The translations under genes and the position numbers were made by a program. DNA of 64,000 nt from NCBI GenBank assembly GCA_030686995.1, contig JARVZY010002414.1:1-64000 (forward strand), in the 5' to 3' direction. Positions 46,901-59,280 of this stretch are shown here, one piece after another. Position 1 is the first letter of the stretch. Every line of letters starts with the position of its first letter. The notes beneath the pieces were generated by a model that searched no databases, was not told where the DNA came from, and was given only the letters and a program-made list of their open reading frames with translations. The DNA is from Artemisia argyi (lineage: Eukaryota > Streptophyta > Magnoliopsida > Asterales > Asteraceae).

Positions 46901-49734
46901 AAATCATCATTTTTCTCAACATATTTGACTTCCGCGTTATGAAGTTGTGGAGGTAGAACAGGAATGGGAGAAGGATCTTTGTTCAATAACTTCTCAAGGA
47001 GAAGTATATCCCTCTTCGGGTCAATCTCTTGGTTATCAATTCCTTTGGGAACTGAATCACTTTTGAGAAAGGCCTCTAATTCCTCAAGGATGAAATCACT
47101 TCCCTCAAACGGAGTGAGGGAAGGAGAAGAATTAACGATTATGGGGTGAGAAGAGGGAGTGGAATTTCCACTCGTAGAACTATCAGAGAATCCAAGGATT
47201 TCCTGAGCATACTCCTCGGATGCAATGTCAATGACATCAATTCGGTTGACCGATTCAGCATCATAATTCGAGGAGTATCTCGAGGTTTGATCAAGGTTGA
47301 ACATTATCGCTTCAGTGCCAACTCGTAATGTGATTTCCTCATCAAAAACATCGATTAATGCACGACCCGTCCTTAAGAATCCCCTCCCAAGAATGAGAGG
47401 AACTCTCGGATCTGCATCGAAATCAACGACGACAAAGTCTTCCGAAAAATGGAACTTTCCCACTCTAACAAATACGTCTTCGGCAATACCGAGGGGACGT
47501 GAAATTGAACGGTCTGCAAGCTCGAGAGTCATGCATGTGGGAGTAAGTACCTGAAGAGAGAGCTTTTTCCAAATTGAGTGGGGCATTAAGTTGATGCTTG
47601 CGCCAAGATCGGCCAAGGCAAAGCACTCAACCATCCCCGGGAAAATACATGGTATTAGAAATTTCCCGGGGTCTCCTAGCTTCTCGGGAAGCTGTTTCAA
47701 CAGAACTGCAGAGCAGTTTTCGTTGAGTGGAGTTCGTGCCATTTCAAAGAGTTTCTCTTTATTTCCCAGTAAGTTTTTGATTGTCGATGCAAATTTGGGC
47801 ATTAATATGAGAGCATCCGCGAAACTAATATCGAAGTGTAGTTCTTGAAAAATCTGAAGGAATTTTTCCATCTGATGATTAGCTTTTTCACGGAGCTTCT
47901 GGTCTTGTAATCGTGAGGGATATGGAATTGTTGGTTTTGGGTTAGCTTTTGGATTTTCAACAGGACCTTCGGTAGTTTCAAAAACGACTCTTTTAGGGGG
48001 AGTCGGGACCGGGATAACTGGAGGAGGGATGTCAGTGGTACTTCCGTTATTAGTAGGAAGTACCGTATCTGTAGTATCCTCGGTATCACATTCCTCTACC
48101 TGGACAGGAGAAGTGGTTGAAGGAGCTGTGGGTCTTTTATAAGAAACTCCACTTCTTGTGGTGATCGCCTTTGCATCGCCCCTCGGATTAGCGATCGTGT
48201 TGCTAGGTAAAGTAGTACCTGAGCCCGAGGGTCGATCATTTAAAGACTTCTTCAAATCAGAGATTTGACTAACCAGCACTTTGTTCAGTTCATCTTGGGA
48301 TTTCATAAACTGTTTTAATAACTCATCAGATGATGGTCCAGTTGGAACAATGGCTTGATTTTGGTTTGGAAAATTTTGAGCCCGATTGTTCTGGAAATTC
48401 CCATGTTGCTGGTTGTTATTACCCTGGAAGTGGTTTTGTTGTTGAAAATTACCCTGAGGGTAATTGTTCTGACCTTGATTACGGTTATAATTCCCTTGGT
48501 TCGAATTTTGTTGAACCTGGTTTTGACCAGAGTTGAAATTCCCTTGGTTGTTAAAACCTTGGTTCATTCGGTTCTGGTTCTGATTCTGATTCTGGTTAAA
48601 GTTCTGGTTTCTGTTTTGACCATTTTGGTTCTGGGATTGATTAAATCCTGGTGGTCCCATGTAGTTATTGGAACGATAACTCAACAGATTTCGGTCCCCT
48701 TGCGGTTGGTAAGAATTACCTCCCGTATTGTAGGAACCTTGGGCTGCGAATATGTTCTCTTGAGTGAAGCCACCAGAGGCTGGGCACTCATGATACGGGT
48801 GTGGACCACCACAGGTTTCACAACTGATAGTTTTATTCTGCTGATTATGATTTGTCTGATGAATTCAGAGAACCGCAGCAGACAAATCATCAAACTTTCT
48901 GGTAAGGGCAGCTATTTCATTATTTGCCGGAGTGACTGACTTACATGAGTCATTCCTCTCTGCAGAGGAGTCCCAAAAATTGTGATGGGCAGTCATGTTT
49001 TAGATTAAGTCATAACACTCTTCAGGGGTCCTTTTCATAAAGGTGCCCCCAGCAGCAGCATTGATGGTGTCACGATGACGAAGTGTCAAACCATTATAAA
49101 AGGTATCAATAATGGCGACAAGAAGCATGTTATGATTGTGACACCGATCAATAGCAAGTTTGTAGCGTTCCCATGCCTCAAATAAGGACTCTTCGGGAAG
49201 CTGTCTGAAGTTACTAATATCGTTTCTCAGCTTTGTAACCATAGATGGTGGAAATTATTTAGCCAAGAATTTAGTAACCATCTCATCAAAAGTATGGATC
49301 GAATTCTTAGGAAGTCGATCGAACCATGAAGTCGCATGATGAGTGAGAGAATATGGGAACAGGTATAAACGCAGGCCGTCTTCGGTGACGCCATTTTGTT
49401 TCATGCTCTGGGTGACGGTTAAAAATTTATCAAGATGCTTGTTAGCATCGTCACCCGGCAAACCGTGGAACTGACACGAATTCTGGACTTGTTGTATCAT
49501 GTTGTGTTTTAGTCCAAAATCCGAGGCTCCAATTGTAAGTGGTGCAATGGGTCCACCCCTCCCGTGCATGGTAGGTTGACATAGTTCCTCCATTGTTCGG
49601 GTGTCAGGAACTATCTCCACCTTGGGAGGGATTGGGGGCTCGTCGTTCATTTTTAATGTGTGTTCTTCTTCAACAGTACGTAACTCGGTTACGTTTCTAT
49701 GACGATTACGTCGTGATTGTGAACGAGTGCGCAT
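43978..49734 (-). pseudogene. gag-pol: Athila-like gag-pol with three in-frame stops
   Basis: This is one continuous reading frame of 1,919 codons encoding the capsid protein and the replication enzymes. From the start at 49734 come the gag domain (CQFHGLPGDDANKHLDKF, WERYKLAIDRC), a zinc knuckle CX2CX3HX4C (48784-48822) and a long Asn/Gln-rich stretch (about 48350-48680). Then follow the aspartic protease [10 protein letters not shown] (47581-47610), reverse transcriptase with FMDD (46147-46158), RNase H ([24 protein letters not shown]), the integrase HHCC zinc region, the DDE core and a terminal GPF module. Stops are TAA at 49255-49257, TAA at 49000-49002 and TGA at 48865-48867, all in gag. 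Pol itself is open for 1,568 codons from 48684. There is no frameshift, no chromodomain and no separate env. Confidence 0.93.
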
Positions 49735-50334
49735 GCACTAAAAACAATTTTCAAAACAAGATCGAGGCAAAACCACAGTGAACTTAAACCCAATAATCAC
49801 AAGTGACTGGCTTCTTTGAAAAAGGTACACCAATCACAGGGATACAATGGCAAGTTTTTATCTTTAAGTTTGGGAACTTATTATGTTCACACCCCCAGTT
49901 GGTAGGTGTTCTGCCTTGGTTTGCGGTGGTAAACTTTTATGTAATTATATTCACAGTAAAATGTTTTTGGCTTTTCGTGTATGGGTGAAAAAACTTGGAC
50001 AATATTTTTGGAACTGATTCGTTAGTCGAAATCGTTCCTTTAAGATTACTCGCAGGCTAGCAGGAGGGAATAAATGGATCCCTCTTCAGTTCGCAATTTA
50101 ATGTCAGAACTTACCTTATACCAGCTGTTTTAGGTTGTAATCTTAAAGTAAACGAAGTAATTTAACTTCACAGTTTATTTTGTTGTTTATGATTTTTTTG
50201 GTGTTTTTAACACTTCAGGAAAAGTGTTAGTGAACTTTTTCAAATATGATTTTGATTTTTACAAAGTGATGGTATTTGTACAGGAAGGTTTTGAAAACCA
50301 CTATACCTAAATCGTTTGAAAATACGCAACAACC
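49735..50334 (-). other. 5' leader of Athila-like element
   Basis: A non-coding stretch of about 600 bp between primer site and gag start. No upstream ORF of note. Confidence 0.7.
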
Positions 50335-50352
50335 TCCCCGGCAGTGGCGCCA
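50335..50352 (-). promoter_or_regulatory. Primer binding site (tRNA-Asp type)
   Basis: The minus-strand TGGCGCCACTGCCGGGGA lies 5 bases beyond the 5' LTR. It is complementary to the 3' end of plant tRNA-Asp except for two positions. tRNA-Asp priming is usual for Athila elements. Confidence 0.85.
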
Positions 50353-50357
50353 AATTT

Positions 50358-53300
50358 TGACTCCTCCTAAACCAACCAGTCAACCGGGTGCAGTTGATAG
50401 GCCCACCTAGGAGAAAGTGCAAGGTATATTAACCGTGGAAATATAGGGAAATCCTCGGGTCGTTAAGTCCCAACGAGATTGAAATTGTATTTTGAACGAT
50501 TCGGGGAATGAGTGGTACTGAGGACAGTAACCAAAGATTAAGTGGGTTTGGATTATACTACTGATATTATTTGGATAACAATATAAAACAGGCACAATAA
50601 ACAGCTATGTATATACGTTTAACAGAAATGTAAACAAATACGTATGCGTACTGAGGAAAATGTGAGTTTTAAGGAAAAATAAACTACAGGGGTTAAAAAT
50701 GAAAATTCTATAAACTCAAACTTAAAAGAAAATTATTTTTTAGATTATTTTACTATTTATTATTAATTATTTAATTAAAAACTATTTAACTATATAATTT
50801 AAAACTAATTTAAATTAACTTAAAAATGATAAATACTACAAATTAAACTAAGAACTTGCAAAAATAATTTCTAAACCTTAAAATGAACTTGAAGAAAGTA
50901 TAAAAAATAAAAATAAATATTTTTGTCCTTTTATGAGTTTTATATTAATTAAAAACTATTTAACTTAATTAAACTAATTAAACTATTTTAAGTTACTAAT
51001 AATACTAAATTAACTTAGAAAATTATGGAAAAATTTATAAAACTATTTAACCATCACAGGAATCCTACAAAATTATAAAAACATCTAAAAATTATATTTA
51101 GACTAATTTACTAATTAATTATCTTTTAATTAACTTAAATCTAATTAAATAATTAAAATAAGAAAAATGGAAAATTAACAGTAGAAATTATAAATCTATT
51201 TTCTAAAAGTAATAATTTATAAAACTTAGAAAAATTATAAAAACCAACTGTTGTTAACTAAAATTTAAGAAAACTAATTAATTACTAATATTACTTATTT
51301 AATTATTTAAACTACTTTTAATTCTAATAATTAGTAAACTGTTTAGGAAAAATCTAAGAAAATTATTTTAAATACTTAAAGGTACTAGGAAATTAAGAAA
51401 ATTATAAAAATGGAAAAGTGCTTATTAATAAGCTGAAAGGAAAATTAAATAGATAATTTCTATTAAATAGAAGCTATCACTATAATTTAGTTTGGCTTTT
51501 TCTGGTTTTTCTTTTATAGAACTATTAAAATACTTAAATTATGAAACTTTTACAAAGACAACTAATTTAGAAACCAAGAATAAGCACTGTGAGTGCTTAT
51601 TAGCTTATACAGTTGACTTAGTTTGACCAAATCAAGAAATGAGCTCAAATGGACTTATGTGGGGTCCACTAAGGTATTTTCTGGTTACACTGAGTTAGTT
51701 GGACTTGAATAAGCTATACTTGATGAGATAAGCTCATGGGATAAGCTAAAAAGCTACAATAAGCAACTGCTTATTGGGGTTCTGGGTCAGAAATGGGACA
51801 ACCTTCAAGTGCAATTCCAAGTGGGGTCCATTGGTGCACAGGTCAAACAAAGGGTCAAAGTATGAACCCTGGTAGGAGGGGGGTTGGGAAAAACCAATTA
51901 GGGAGTGTGGAACCCACTGGGGTAGCCACAAACAACCACCCAAGTGGTGGTGGTGAGATGGTATGCTGTGTAGCAAGGCAAAGCCCTTTCCCTGCAGGTG
52001 TGTTCCAGGGGTAAAATGGTCCACAAATAAAATTCACAAAAAGGTAACAACCATGGAAATCTTAAGTTCTACTGATAAATATTACTCCCAACAAGTTTCA
52101 AAGCCTAAGATTAAACACAAAATTCTAGATAAATCATGCCATTTTGAGGATTTCTGATCATACAACTTTTTGACTTTTTAATATATGAACTAACTTTGAC
52201 TTATGTCAACTTCTGATTGATCCTACTTACTAAATAAGTTGTTATAAGCTAAGATTAAGTTAAATTAAGCTAGGTGACTAACTTATGTGATGATATGGTA
52301 AGATTTGGACCTCAATTTCTATAACAGTTAACTGTTAAGAGGTGATTCATGTGATTTTGACTTTTATCAAATGGGACTTGAATATTTTTGTTGTTCTGAG
52401 CTAATATTACCCTAGATGACTTGTATAAACCAGAAACAACAACAATAAAGCACTGGAACACCTAGGATTATCTTGATCCAAACGCACCTTATACCTAGAT
52501 AGTTTTATGATTTAAGAGGTAAATGGCTTTAAGAGCTTATGCAACTGATTCAGATCAACTTATTATGGTGTATTAAGCTAAAATGAGCACTGAAACACAG
52601 AACTTAACAACAATTAACCAAGGTTAACAAGTATACTAATTTGACAGTAAAAATGGAATTCAAAGAAACTGTAATTTCTATAGAACAAGCTATGTATTTT
52701 AAGCAATAATATTACTAAATACCTCTAAGTAAACACAGAAAAGCTGAATAAGCAGTAATTAAGCAAAGCTACAGTAAGATTTAGGAAATGAGTTTTTTTT
52801 AGAACTTACAAGATGCATTCCTGCTCAAACCATGAACCAAGAACAATCCTAATTCCTCCCTGAGGATCTAAACCCAACTCCAAAGCTTTCTTGTGCTTCC
52901 AAATCAACTCTAAATCCCAGAAATCAAAACCAAATCCCATAGTTGACTTTTGTTGACCGATTTTATATTTGTGGAATTTTTTAGCTTATACTTATTTGTA
53001 AGTTACTAAAAGCTTTATTGAGCTTATTAGGAACTTATATGAGCTTATTGATCCTTATCATCCACTACAAACAATATTAGACATTATTGAGATTTTTGTT
53101 ATAAAATAAAACTTGCATAAATTGAGACAGAGATAAAACTTGAAATTGATTACTTAAAAGGTTTCACAATACACTGAAAAACACTAAACAAGGTACTTGA
53201 AAGCTTAATTTTACACTGGAATTAGAAAACTAATACATTCGACATACATTTATTGAAAATAAACTAGATAGTCTTCTCTTCTGCTTTTCTTCCTTTTATA

Positions 53301-54537
53301 GGCTCACTTTAGGGTTCCTTATGAGTCTCTGAGACTATCCCATCATTCCTAAGCCATTGGATTGGACTGGATTGATCTTGGCCTTTGAATCTCCTTTTTG
53401 GCGCCAAAAGTCCTACACGTTAACTTGGTGCCAAAGTTCTGTAATTAAAAGGTTTTGGGAGCTTGTGGAGGTGGCAGAGGACAAAAGAGATAGTAGGAAT
53501 GGTCTATGGTCAAGTTGGAAGAAAACAGAGAAGGTGGGATGCTTTTTTGAGAAAATATGGTGGGAATTGCATTTATTGTGGTGTGGGATAAGGTTGTGAG
53601 GTGGAAGGTGATGAGGTGGGTGAGCTGGAAGGTGATGAGGTGGTGGTAAAACCACCTGATTTCAGGTTTCAAGTTTCAAGTTTCAGGCTGGGGGTGAGGG
53701 TGATGAGCAGTGGTGGTGGTTTTGGGGGGAGGTCAAACGGGTCAAACCCCGTTTTTATTAAATAAGGGTGTGGGCCGAGGAGTGATTGGGCCAAGAAAAA
53801 GGAAGGGTGGGCTTGGTATTGTGTTTGGATTGGATTTTGTTTTGGGTTTATAATAATAAAGGGTCCGGTTGGTATGTGGTATTAAACAAGGACCAATTTT
53901 GTAATTTGGTGAAATTTGAGGGACTGATTTTGTCACTTTTCCAAACTACTTCCAAGGACTAAACCTGCAATAAAACCATAACACAAGGACAAAAGATGTA
54001 ATTTTTCCATTTTTAATACCAGGGACCTTTTCTGCCAATTCCTCAAACTCTAGGGACCATTTATGTAACTTTGGATTTTTAAGGGACTAAAGATGTAATT
54101 TCCCAAAATGTTATCAAAAGGACCAATTATGCCATTTAAGAATAGTTCAAGGTTTATTTTTCATATTTTTCCATTTTCAAAACCTTAAGGACTATATTTG
54201 ACATTTTTGAAACTTGAGGGACTAAAGTTGTCATTTTGCAATTTTTAACTTTAAAGGACTATACTTGACAACTTATGAATCCCTAAGGACCTTTGATGAT
54301 ATTTTTCATGTTTTGATTTACCAGGGACTAGTTTTGATAACTTTTGAAACTTGAGGGACTGAAACTGCCAATTATGCAAACTTTGTACGTTTTTTATCTG
54401 TTTTTGATTATTTTGCATTTGAAACATATAAAACACACTTCTAAGATATTTTCAGTATTTTGATGCATATTTGAGTGTTTTTGGATGTTTTGGCAGTTCA
54501 GATTGGTATAAAATGATGAGTATTTAGACACTCATCA
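50358..54537 (-). mobile_element. 5' LTR of Athila-like element, 4,180 bp
   Basis: On the minus strand it reads TGATGAGTGTC to GGAGGAGTCA and is followed by the primer site. It contains the AT-rich zone (about 50720-51410), the hairpin AATAAGCAC/GTGCTTATT (51579-51587/51593-51601) and the GTCCCT-type repeat zone (about 53880-54370). It has small indels relative to the 3' LTR, for example an extra TTCAAGTTTCAAG near 53668. A length above 4 kb is long for the lineage. Confidence 0.92.
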
Positions 54538-54542
54538 GCCAC
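54538..54542 (+). repeat. Target-site duplication GCCAC (right)
   Basis: Matches 22897-22901 and closes the Athila-like insertion. Confidence 0.9.
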
Positions 54543-54927
54543 ACACACAAACCAATACATCATCCACTCAACACCTTATATTCTCATTTTCTATCAAAAT
54601 TTCACCGCGTTTTCTTCTTTCTTTTTTTGTAAAAATCGAATCACAACAAAGATCACAACTAAGATCTTGCTATGTTCAAGACCACAACTAAGATCTTGCT
54701 ATGTTCAAGATCGATGATGTGTTTGTTGACTTTCTTTTACTTTGGCTGAATATTTTGCAAGGTTCAGAGGGAGTAAGACATGATCACCAACTCTGATCCA
54801 GTAAGATGTTATTCCTCTGACCACGTCTGACTCGCAATAGAAAAACAAACAACCCTTTTGTCTGACCGCGTCTGACTGGTAAGAGTCAGAGGCGGTTCAG
54901 ACTTTTTTGGCAAAAACAAACACAGCC
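54543..54927 (+). mobile_element. PIF/Harbinger-like TIR element, right part
   Basis: It ends AAACAAACACAGCC, the inverted partner of the left terminus, followed by TAA (54928-54930). A tandem pair of about 35 bp (CACAACTAAGATCTTGCTATG) lies at about 54652-54710. Non-coding. Confidence 0.6.
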
Positions 54928-54930
54928 TAA

Positions 54931-56229
54931 CTACTCACGCCCCCATCTGTGTAGTTAAACACATCAACTCCTTGTCTCTTCAACACGTAGATCTACACCA
55001 ACACACTCCTTTCTCCAAAGACTACAAATCGAAAAAAACCTAATACTTCCCATTAACACCTACGAACCAAACACAGAAACTAATTGATTCATCAATCTTT
55101 CTGCTGCTTGTTACCTGTTATGTTTTGTCTCGATTCAACTTCAAGATCTCTCAAAGAGGTCTCGGGTAAGGTGTTGTTGTTATGTTTTTCGTTTTAGTCA
55201 TAATCGAATGAAATAAAGAGAGAAACATGTTTGTTTTACCTCTTACTTTAAGTGTTCGAATATTTAACAAGATGCTTGAGCTTCTCACGGATCTATGATG
55301 TTGTCTTTTGATTCATAAAGATCTGTAAGGATCATGATGTCTCATAAGAGATGTGAAACAAACCAATACTGAGATCCTTTCTTCTTATCATTTATGTTTC
55401 ATGAGATGGAGTGACTGTTGAGGTTGTAGCTGGTTCTTATGGTTGTTGATTGTGACGAAGGGGATAGGGTAGTAAAGTTTGATTCATTGTTTGAAAAATG
55501 GTTATTGATGTTGGCAGTTGACTGATTTAGAAGTTCGTAGTTGTGATATATGAACTAAGTTGTTGACTTTTTAATATTGTTAGATCTGGACTTTTGCTTT
55601 CTATTATTTCTTTTTGTTATCATATCTTGGTTTTTGACTGATGAGGGTTACAAACTGAAGTCACTTATGAGTCGTAGTCTTTTGGTTTTGGTTAACTGCT
55701 TTTGTCTTCTTCATCTCTTTTTTTTCTTGTTGCTCAAAACACAACCTCTAAATAAAAATTAGCAGCATATCATTTTGATTTGTTAGATATTTGGTCTTTA
55801 AAAGGCAAATCGTAGTGGCACATCAAATCGCAGTTGACCACATCAAATTGCAGTTGATTGCATCAAACCGCAGTTAACTGAGCTGTCACTTTTTTACTTT
55901 TTGTAAAAACAGAACTAAGTTTACTCTTACATCAAAACGTAATGAAGAAAAAAAAAATATTCAAACCCAGAATTGTTTCATCATAGCCACGAGACAATTT
56001 AATGTAAACTAGTAAACCTGTAAAATGAGACTTTTGACCACTTTATAACACACATAAGAAAACTAAAAACAGTTACCGAGGCACCACAAAATCAAATCGT
56101 ATGATAAACAAACATATAAGACTAGTTAAAAGAATGGTACAAAACAGCTTCAAAACCAAATCTGAACAAAAAAAAAATAGGATTGTGACAAGATAAATAC
56201 CACGAAAATCAACCAAAACTAATAACCCT
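54931..56229 (-). other. Non-coding stretch, probably copia leader
   Basis: No gene is seen. Read on the minus strand it follows a copia primer site, so at least its right part should be the element's leader. A 4-fold repeat of about 20 bp (TCAAATCGCAGTTGACCACA type) lies at about 55812-55880. Confidence 0.4.
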
Positions 56230-56242
56230 GGCTCTAGTACCA
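56230..56242 (-). promoter_or_regulatory. Copia primer binding site (tRNA-Met type)
   Basis: The minus-strand TGGTACTAGAGCC lies two bases beyond the LTR end, as expected for plant Ty1/copia elements, with two changes from the usual TGGTATCAGAGCC. Confidence 0.75.
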
Positions 56243-56244
56243 AT

Positions 56245-56628
56245 TGTATGATCGATACATGTTGATTATGTGATTCAGGAGGTCGATTTTAGTGGAAGTA
56301 TAGGTTAGCCATTTTAGAGAGAGAGAGAGAGAGGGGGGGGGGGAAGTTTTCTAGTGAGAGAAAATCACTTAGTGTATGTGTATTAAGAGAAAACAACCAG
56401 CCCTCTCCCTTGGTCGGAAGAGGGTATATATACAATTACAGTAAATGCCCCACATGGGCTGTGGAGTGAGCTGATAGTGGGTAAAGACCCAACCCAACTC
56501 CACGATAAGACTAAATCTAAACTATTACTATTATAACTAAATGTATACTAATAAGGCTACGAGCTATCCTCTGCTAGATGTTACTTGGGGTGACCGAACC
56601 TTTCACATGAATTTTCATATTCCTAACA
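56245..56628 (-). mobile_element. Ty1/copia 5' LTR inserted in MULE transposase
   Basis: 384 bp. On the minus strand it starts TGTTAGGAATATG and ends CGATCATACA, followed by a primer site. It holds an (AG)n-(G)n run (about 56312-56342) and TATATATAC as a TATA box. Directly right of it (56629) a MULE transposase frame stops in mid-domain. The matching end of this element is not found as an intact LTR. Confidence 0.8.
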
Positions 56629-57305
56629 AGGATAAATCCCAATGTTAGCATCAAGTTCCATAGCTGTTAACAATTGCCAAGGAAATGGCCCACTTATAAA
56701 AGCCCCATCTAACTCCAACAATTCCCTTCGACTAGCTTTAAATCCTTATTTTAAAGCACCAAGAAAATTATATATTCTCCTAAATACTCTAGTAAGACTA
56801 TTATGATCTTGAGGCATTTCTACTTGAGATTTGACTATGGTTCTAGGATTTTGGGTTGTTAACTCTTGAACATAATCTTTTAACATAGAATATTGACCTT
56901 TGTGATCACCCATTATCAATTTGTCAGCTGTAGCCTTGGCTCTGAATGCCTTCATGCGAGAAACATTTAATTCCCATTTCTTCTGGAGTGTATCTTGAAC
57001 TACTTTTGTAGGAATATTTGGATCCACAAAAACTTTATCCATGATTTGCATAGATAGAAACTTGTAGTTGCAAGCTTTAATATCCCTTGTCTGTAGACAT
57101 AAATGCTCACTCCTATGAGTCTTGCAAACCCATGTTTCATCACCTAAATCTTTTGTGCAATAAAGTTCCCATTGACAACCTTCATTTCTAGCATGTTTAA
57201 TTATTCCCTTTCATTTGTCTTTGTCTGCAGCAACTTCTGACTTAGACCAAGTTCTTGGACCACTGGACTGACTTGGACTTTCGTTTGAAGGCCCATCCAT
57301 AGAAG

Positions 57306-58094
57306 TAGGGGTGTAATTGAGCCGAGACAACTCGCGAGCAACTCGAGATCGACTCAAAAAATATTCAACTCGACTCGATTTTAAACGAGTCAAGCTCGAG
57401 CTCGAGCTCGAGCTACTCGTATAAGATGTTGAGTCGAGTTCGAGTTTTGAGTTACTCGTCTCGTAAAGCTCGTGAGCCCTTAACGAGCTTTTGTAAACTT
57501 ACATATATACCTTTTATTTACACATATATTGCTTTTCATTAACCTTCATATAAAAGATAAAAAGTTAAAAACCCTATCCACTTTTACACCAAACCATATG
57601 TTGGTGCCGTCACTTTTTTTTTCATCTTCTACAATTTGACCATAAAGTCACAAACCTCCAAATCTACCAATCAAAGCTTATTAGTTCATTATCCTAGGTA
57701 ACTATTGTTCTTATTTTACTTCACATAAGTTCTTATATACTACTTCTATTCGTTTAACATATGAATGTCATATACGCTCGAAACCCGGGTATACCCATAA
57801 AGAAATGTCATATACACTCGAAAGCCTTGAATCTAATTCTTTGATTAACTCATTCACTGGTATTAAATATATTCACTGGTAACTATTGTGGGTGACTTTT
57901 TTTAAGTGCTTTTTCATTAACTTGATTTTTTCTAATATATACGAGCCGAGCCGAGTCGAGCTTCAAGCTCGAGTTTCAGTAATCAAGCCGAGCTTGAGCT
58001 TGAATATCGAGGCTCGGTCAAGCTCGAGTACTATAGGTCGAGCCGAGCTCGAGCTTGTCAATACTCGACTCGACTCGGCTCGATTACACCCCTA
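57306..58094 (+). mobile_element. hAT-like MITE (789 bp)
   Basis: Terminal inverted repeats TAGGGGTGTAATTGAGCCGA and CGGCTCGATTACACCCCTA are flanked by an 8-bp TSD CATAGAAG (57298-57305, 58095-58102). An 8-bp TSD and TA-G-rich termini fit hAT elements. Subterminal regions are full of GAGCTCGAG/CTCGACTCG words on both sides and can fold back. Removing it restores the transposase frame exactly, so it arrived after the gene was coding DNA. Confidence 0.88.
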
Positions 58095-59159
58095 CATAGA
58101 AGGCCCATTATTAAAAGGCCTATCATCATTAAGGTAAAAAACAGGGATGGTACCAAAACATTTAGCCCTAACTCTAATTTTGTCATTCCTTACTAGCTTG
58201 ATTTTCCTTCTAGTTTCTATAGAATGCATGTAAACTCTATCTTTTATCTCCTTACTTGTACCAAATCTCTGTCCTGAATAGAAACCAAACTTCTTAACTA
58301 CGAATTCGTCTTTCTCTTTGTCCTTTCTTAACTGCCTAAGTTTTAGTTGTAAAACACTATCTACGCAATCCTCTTCTTCACTGTCAAATTCTTTGTTAAT
58401 AACAACATCTAACCTATTCTCATCAAACAAGGAATCTGGAACTTGTTTATTTAAACTTGCCAACGATCAGGTGATTCATTTGCAAATGAAGTAGCACCAA
58501 AACAAAAATGTACATCAACATGAGGTTCATGTATAATGTTATTCTCATCATAAAAGACCTCATTATCGTCCTCACTTTCACTATAATCCTCTTCACTATC
58601 TCCATCATAAACATAACTCTCATCATCAGTTTCCAAGGGACCACGTAGTGAAAACACATCATCACAACTATCTTGTAAACCAGCAGAATCACCACCTACA
58701 TTATCATTCGTATGATCATTAGTTCCGTCTAAACCCGCAGAATGAACACCTACATTATCATTAATTTGAGCACTATTGCTAACTAAACCAGCAGAATCAA
58801 CACCTACATTATCATTCATTTGATCACTAGTTCTATCTAAACCCGCATAATCAACACCTACATTATTAGCGTTCACTTGAACATTACTTTTCTCTTAACT
58901 AGCATGATCATCAACTACCATATGATCCACATTATCAACGTTTTGTTCATTTTCATGGACCCTCACGATATCATCAACAACCATATCATTCAGCTCATAA
59001 TTTTCTACCATAAAAAAATCTTCAACTTCATGTTCCTGACTAACATTATCACCAAACTGACTTAAGTTAATACTACCAAATACCCCACCGAGTTCATCTT
59101 GTTCTGCATCTAATGTTGGAAAATAACTCTTTAATAGGTAATTGAGTAAACCTAGACTC

Positions 59160-59280
59160 TTGCGTAGGTATTTCATTTACCCTTGCCTCTTAAGTAGGTA
59201 ACTCAGTAAACCTAGATTCTTGAGTAGGTATTTCATTTACCCTTGCCTCTTCAGTAGGTAACTCAATAAACCTACTAATT
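59160..59280 (-). repeat. 60-63 bp repeat inside MULE coding region
   Basis: Two to three units encode ESRFTELPT and EARVNEIPTQ alternately. A one-base shift sits inside this repeat, suggesting slippage. Confidence 0.7.

Larger units (their letters stand above)
22902..54537 (-). mobile_element. Athila-like Ty3/gypsy element (31.6 kb with insert)
   Basis: Read on the minus strand the order is 5' LTR 54537-50358, tRNA-Asp-type primer binding site, gag-pol 49734-43978, structured 3' zone, polypurine tract, and 3' LTR 43013-22902. The 3' LTR is split by another element. The flanking TSD is GCCAC. Without the insert the element is about 15.7 kb. The LTRs differ at scattered sites and small indels, roughly 1-2% by eye, so it is older than the element inside it. 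The Athila label rests on the primer type, the pol sequence and the absence of a chromodomain. No env-like ORF is present. Confidence 0.9.

Noticed and set aside
48355..48939. 194-codon + strand frame
   Set aside because: It lies opposite the Asn/Gln-rich gag region. The Leu/Val-rich translation is the complement of that composition.
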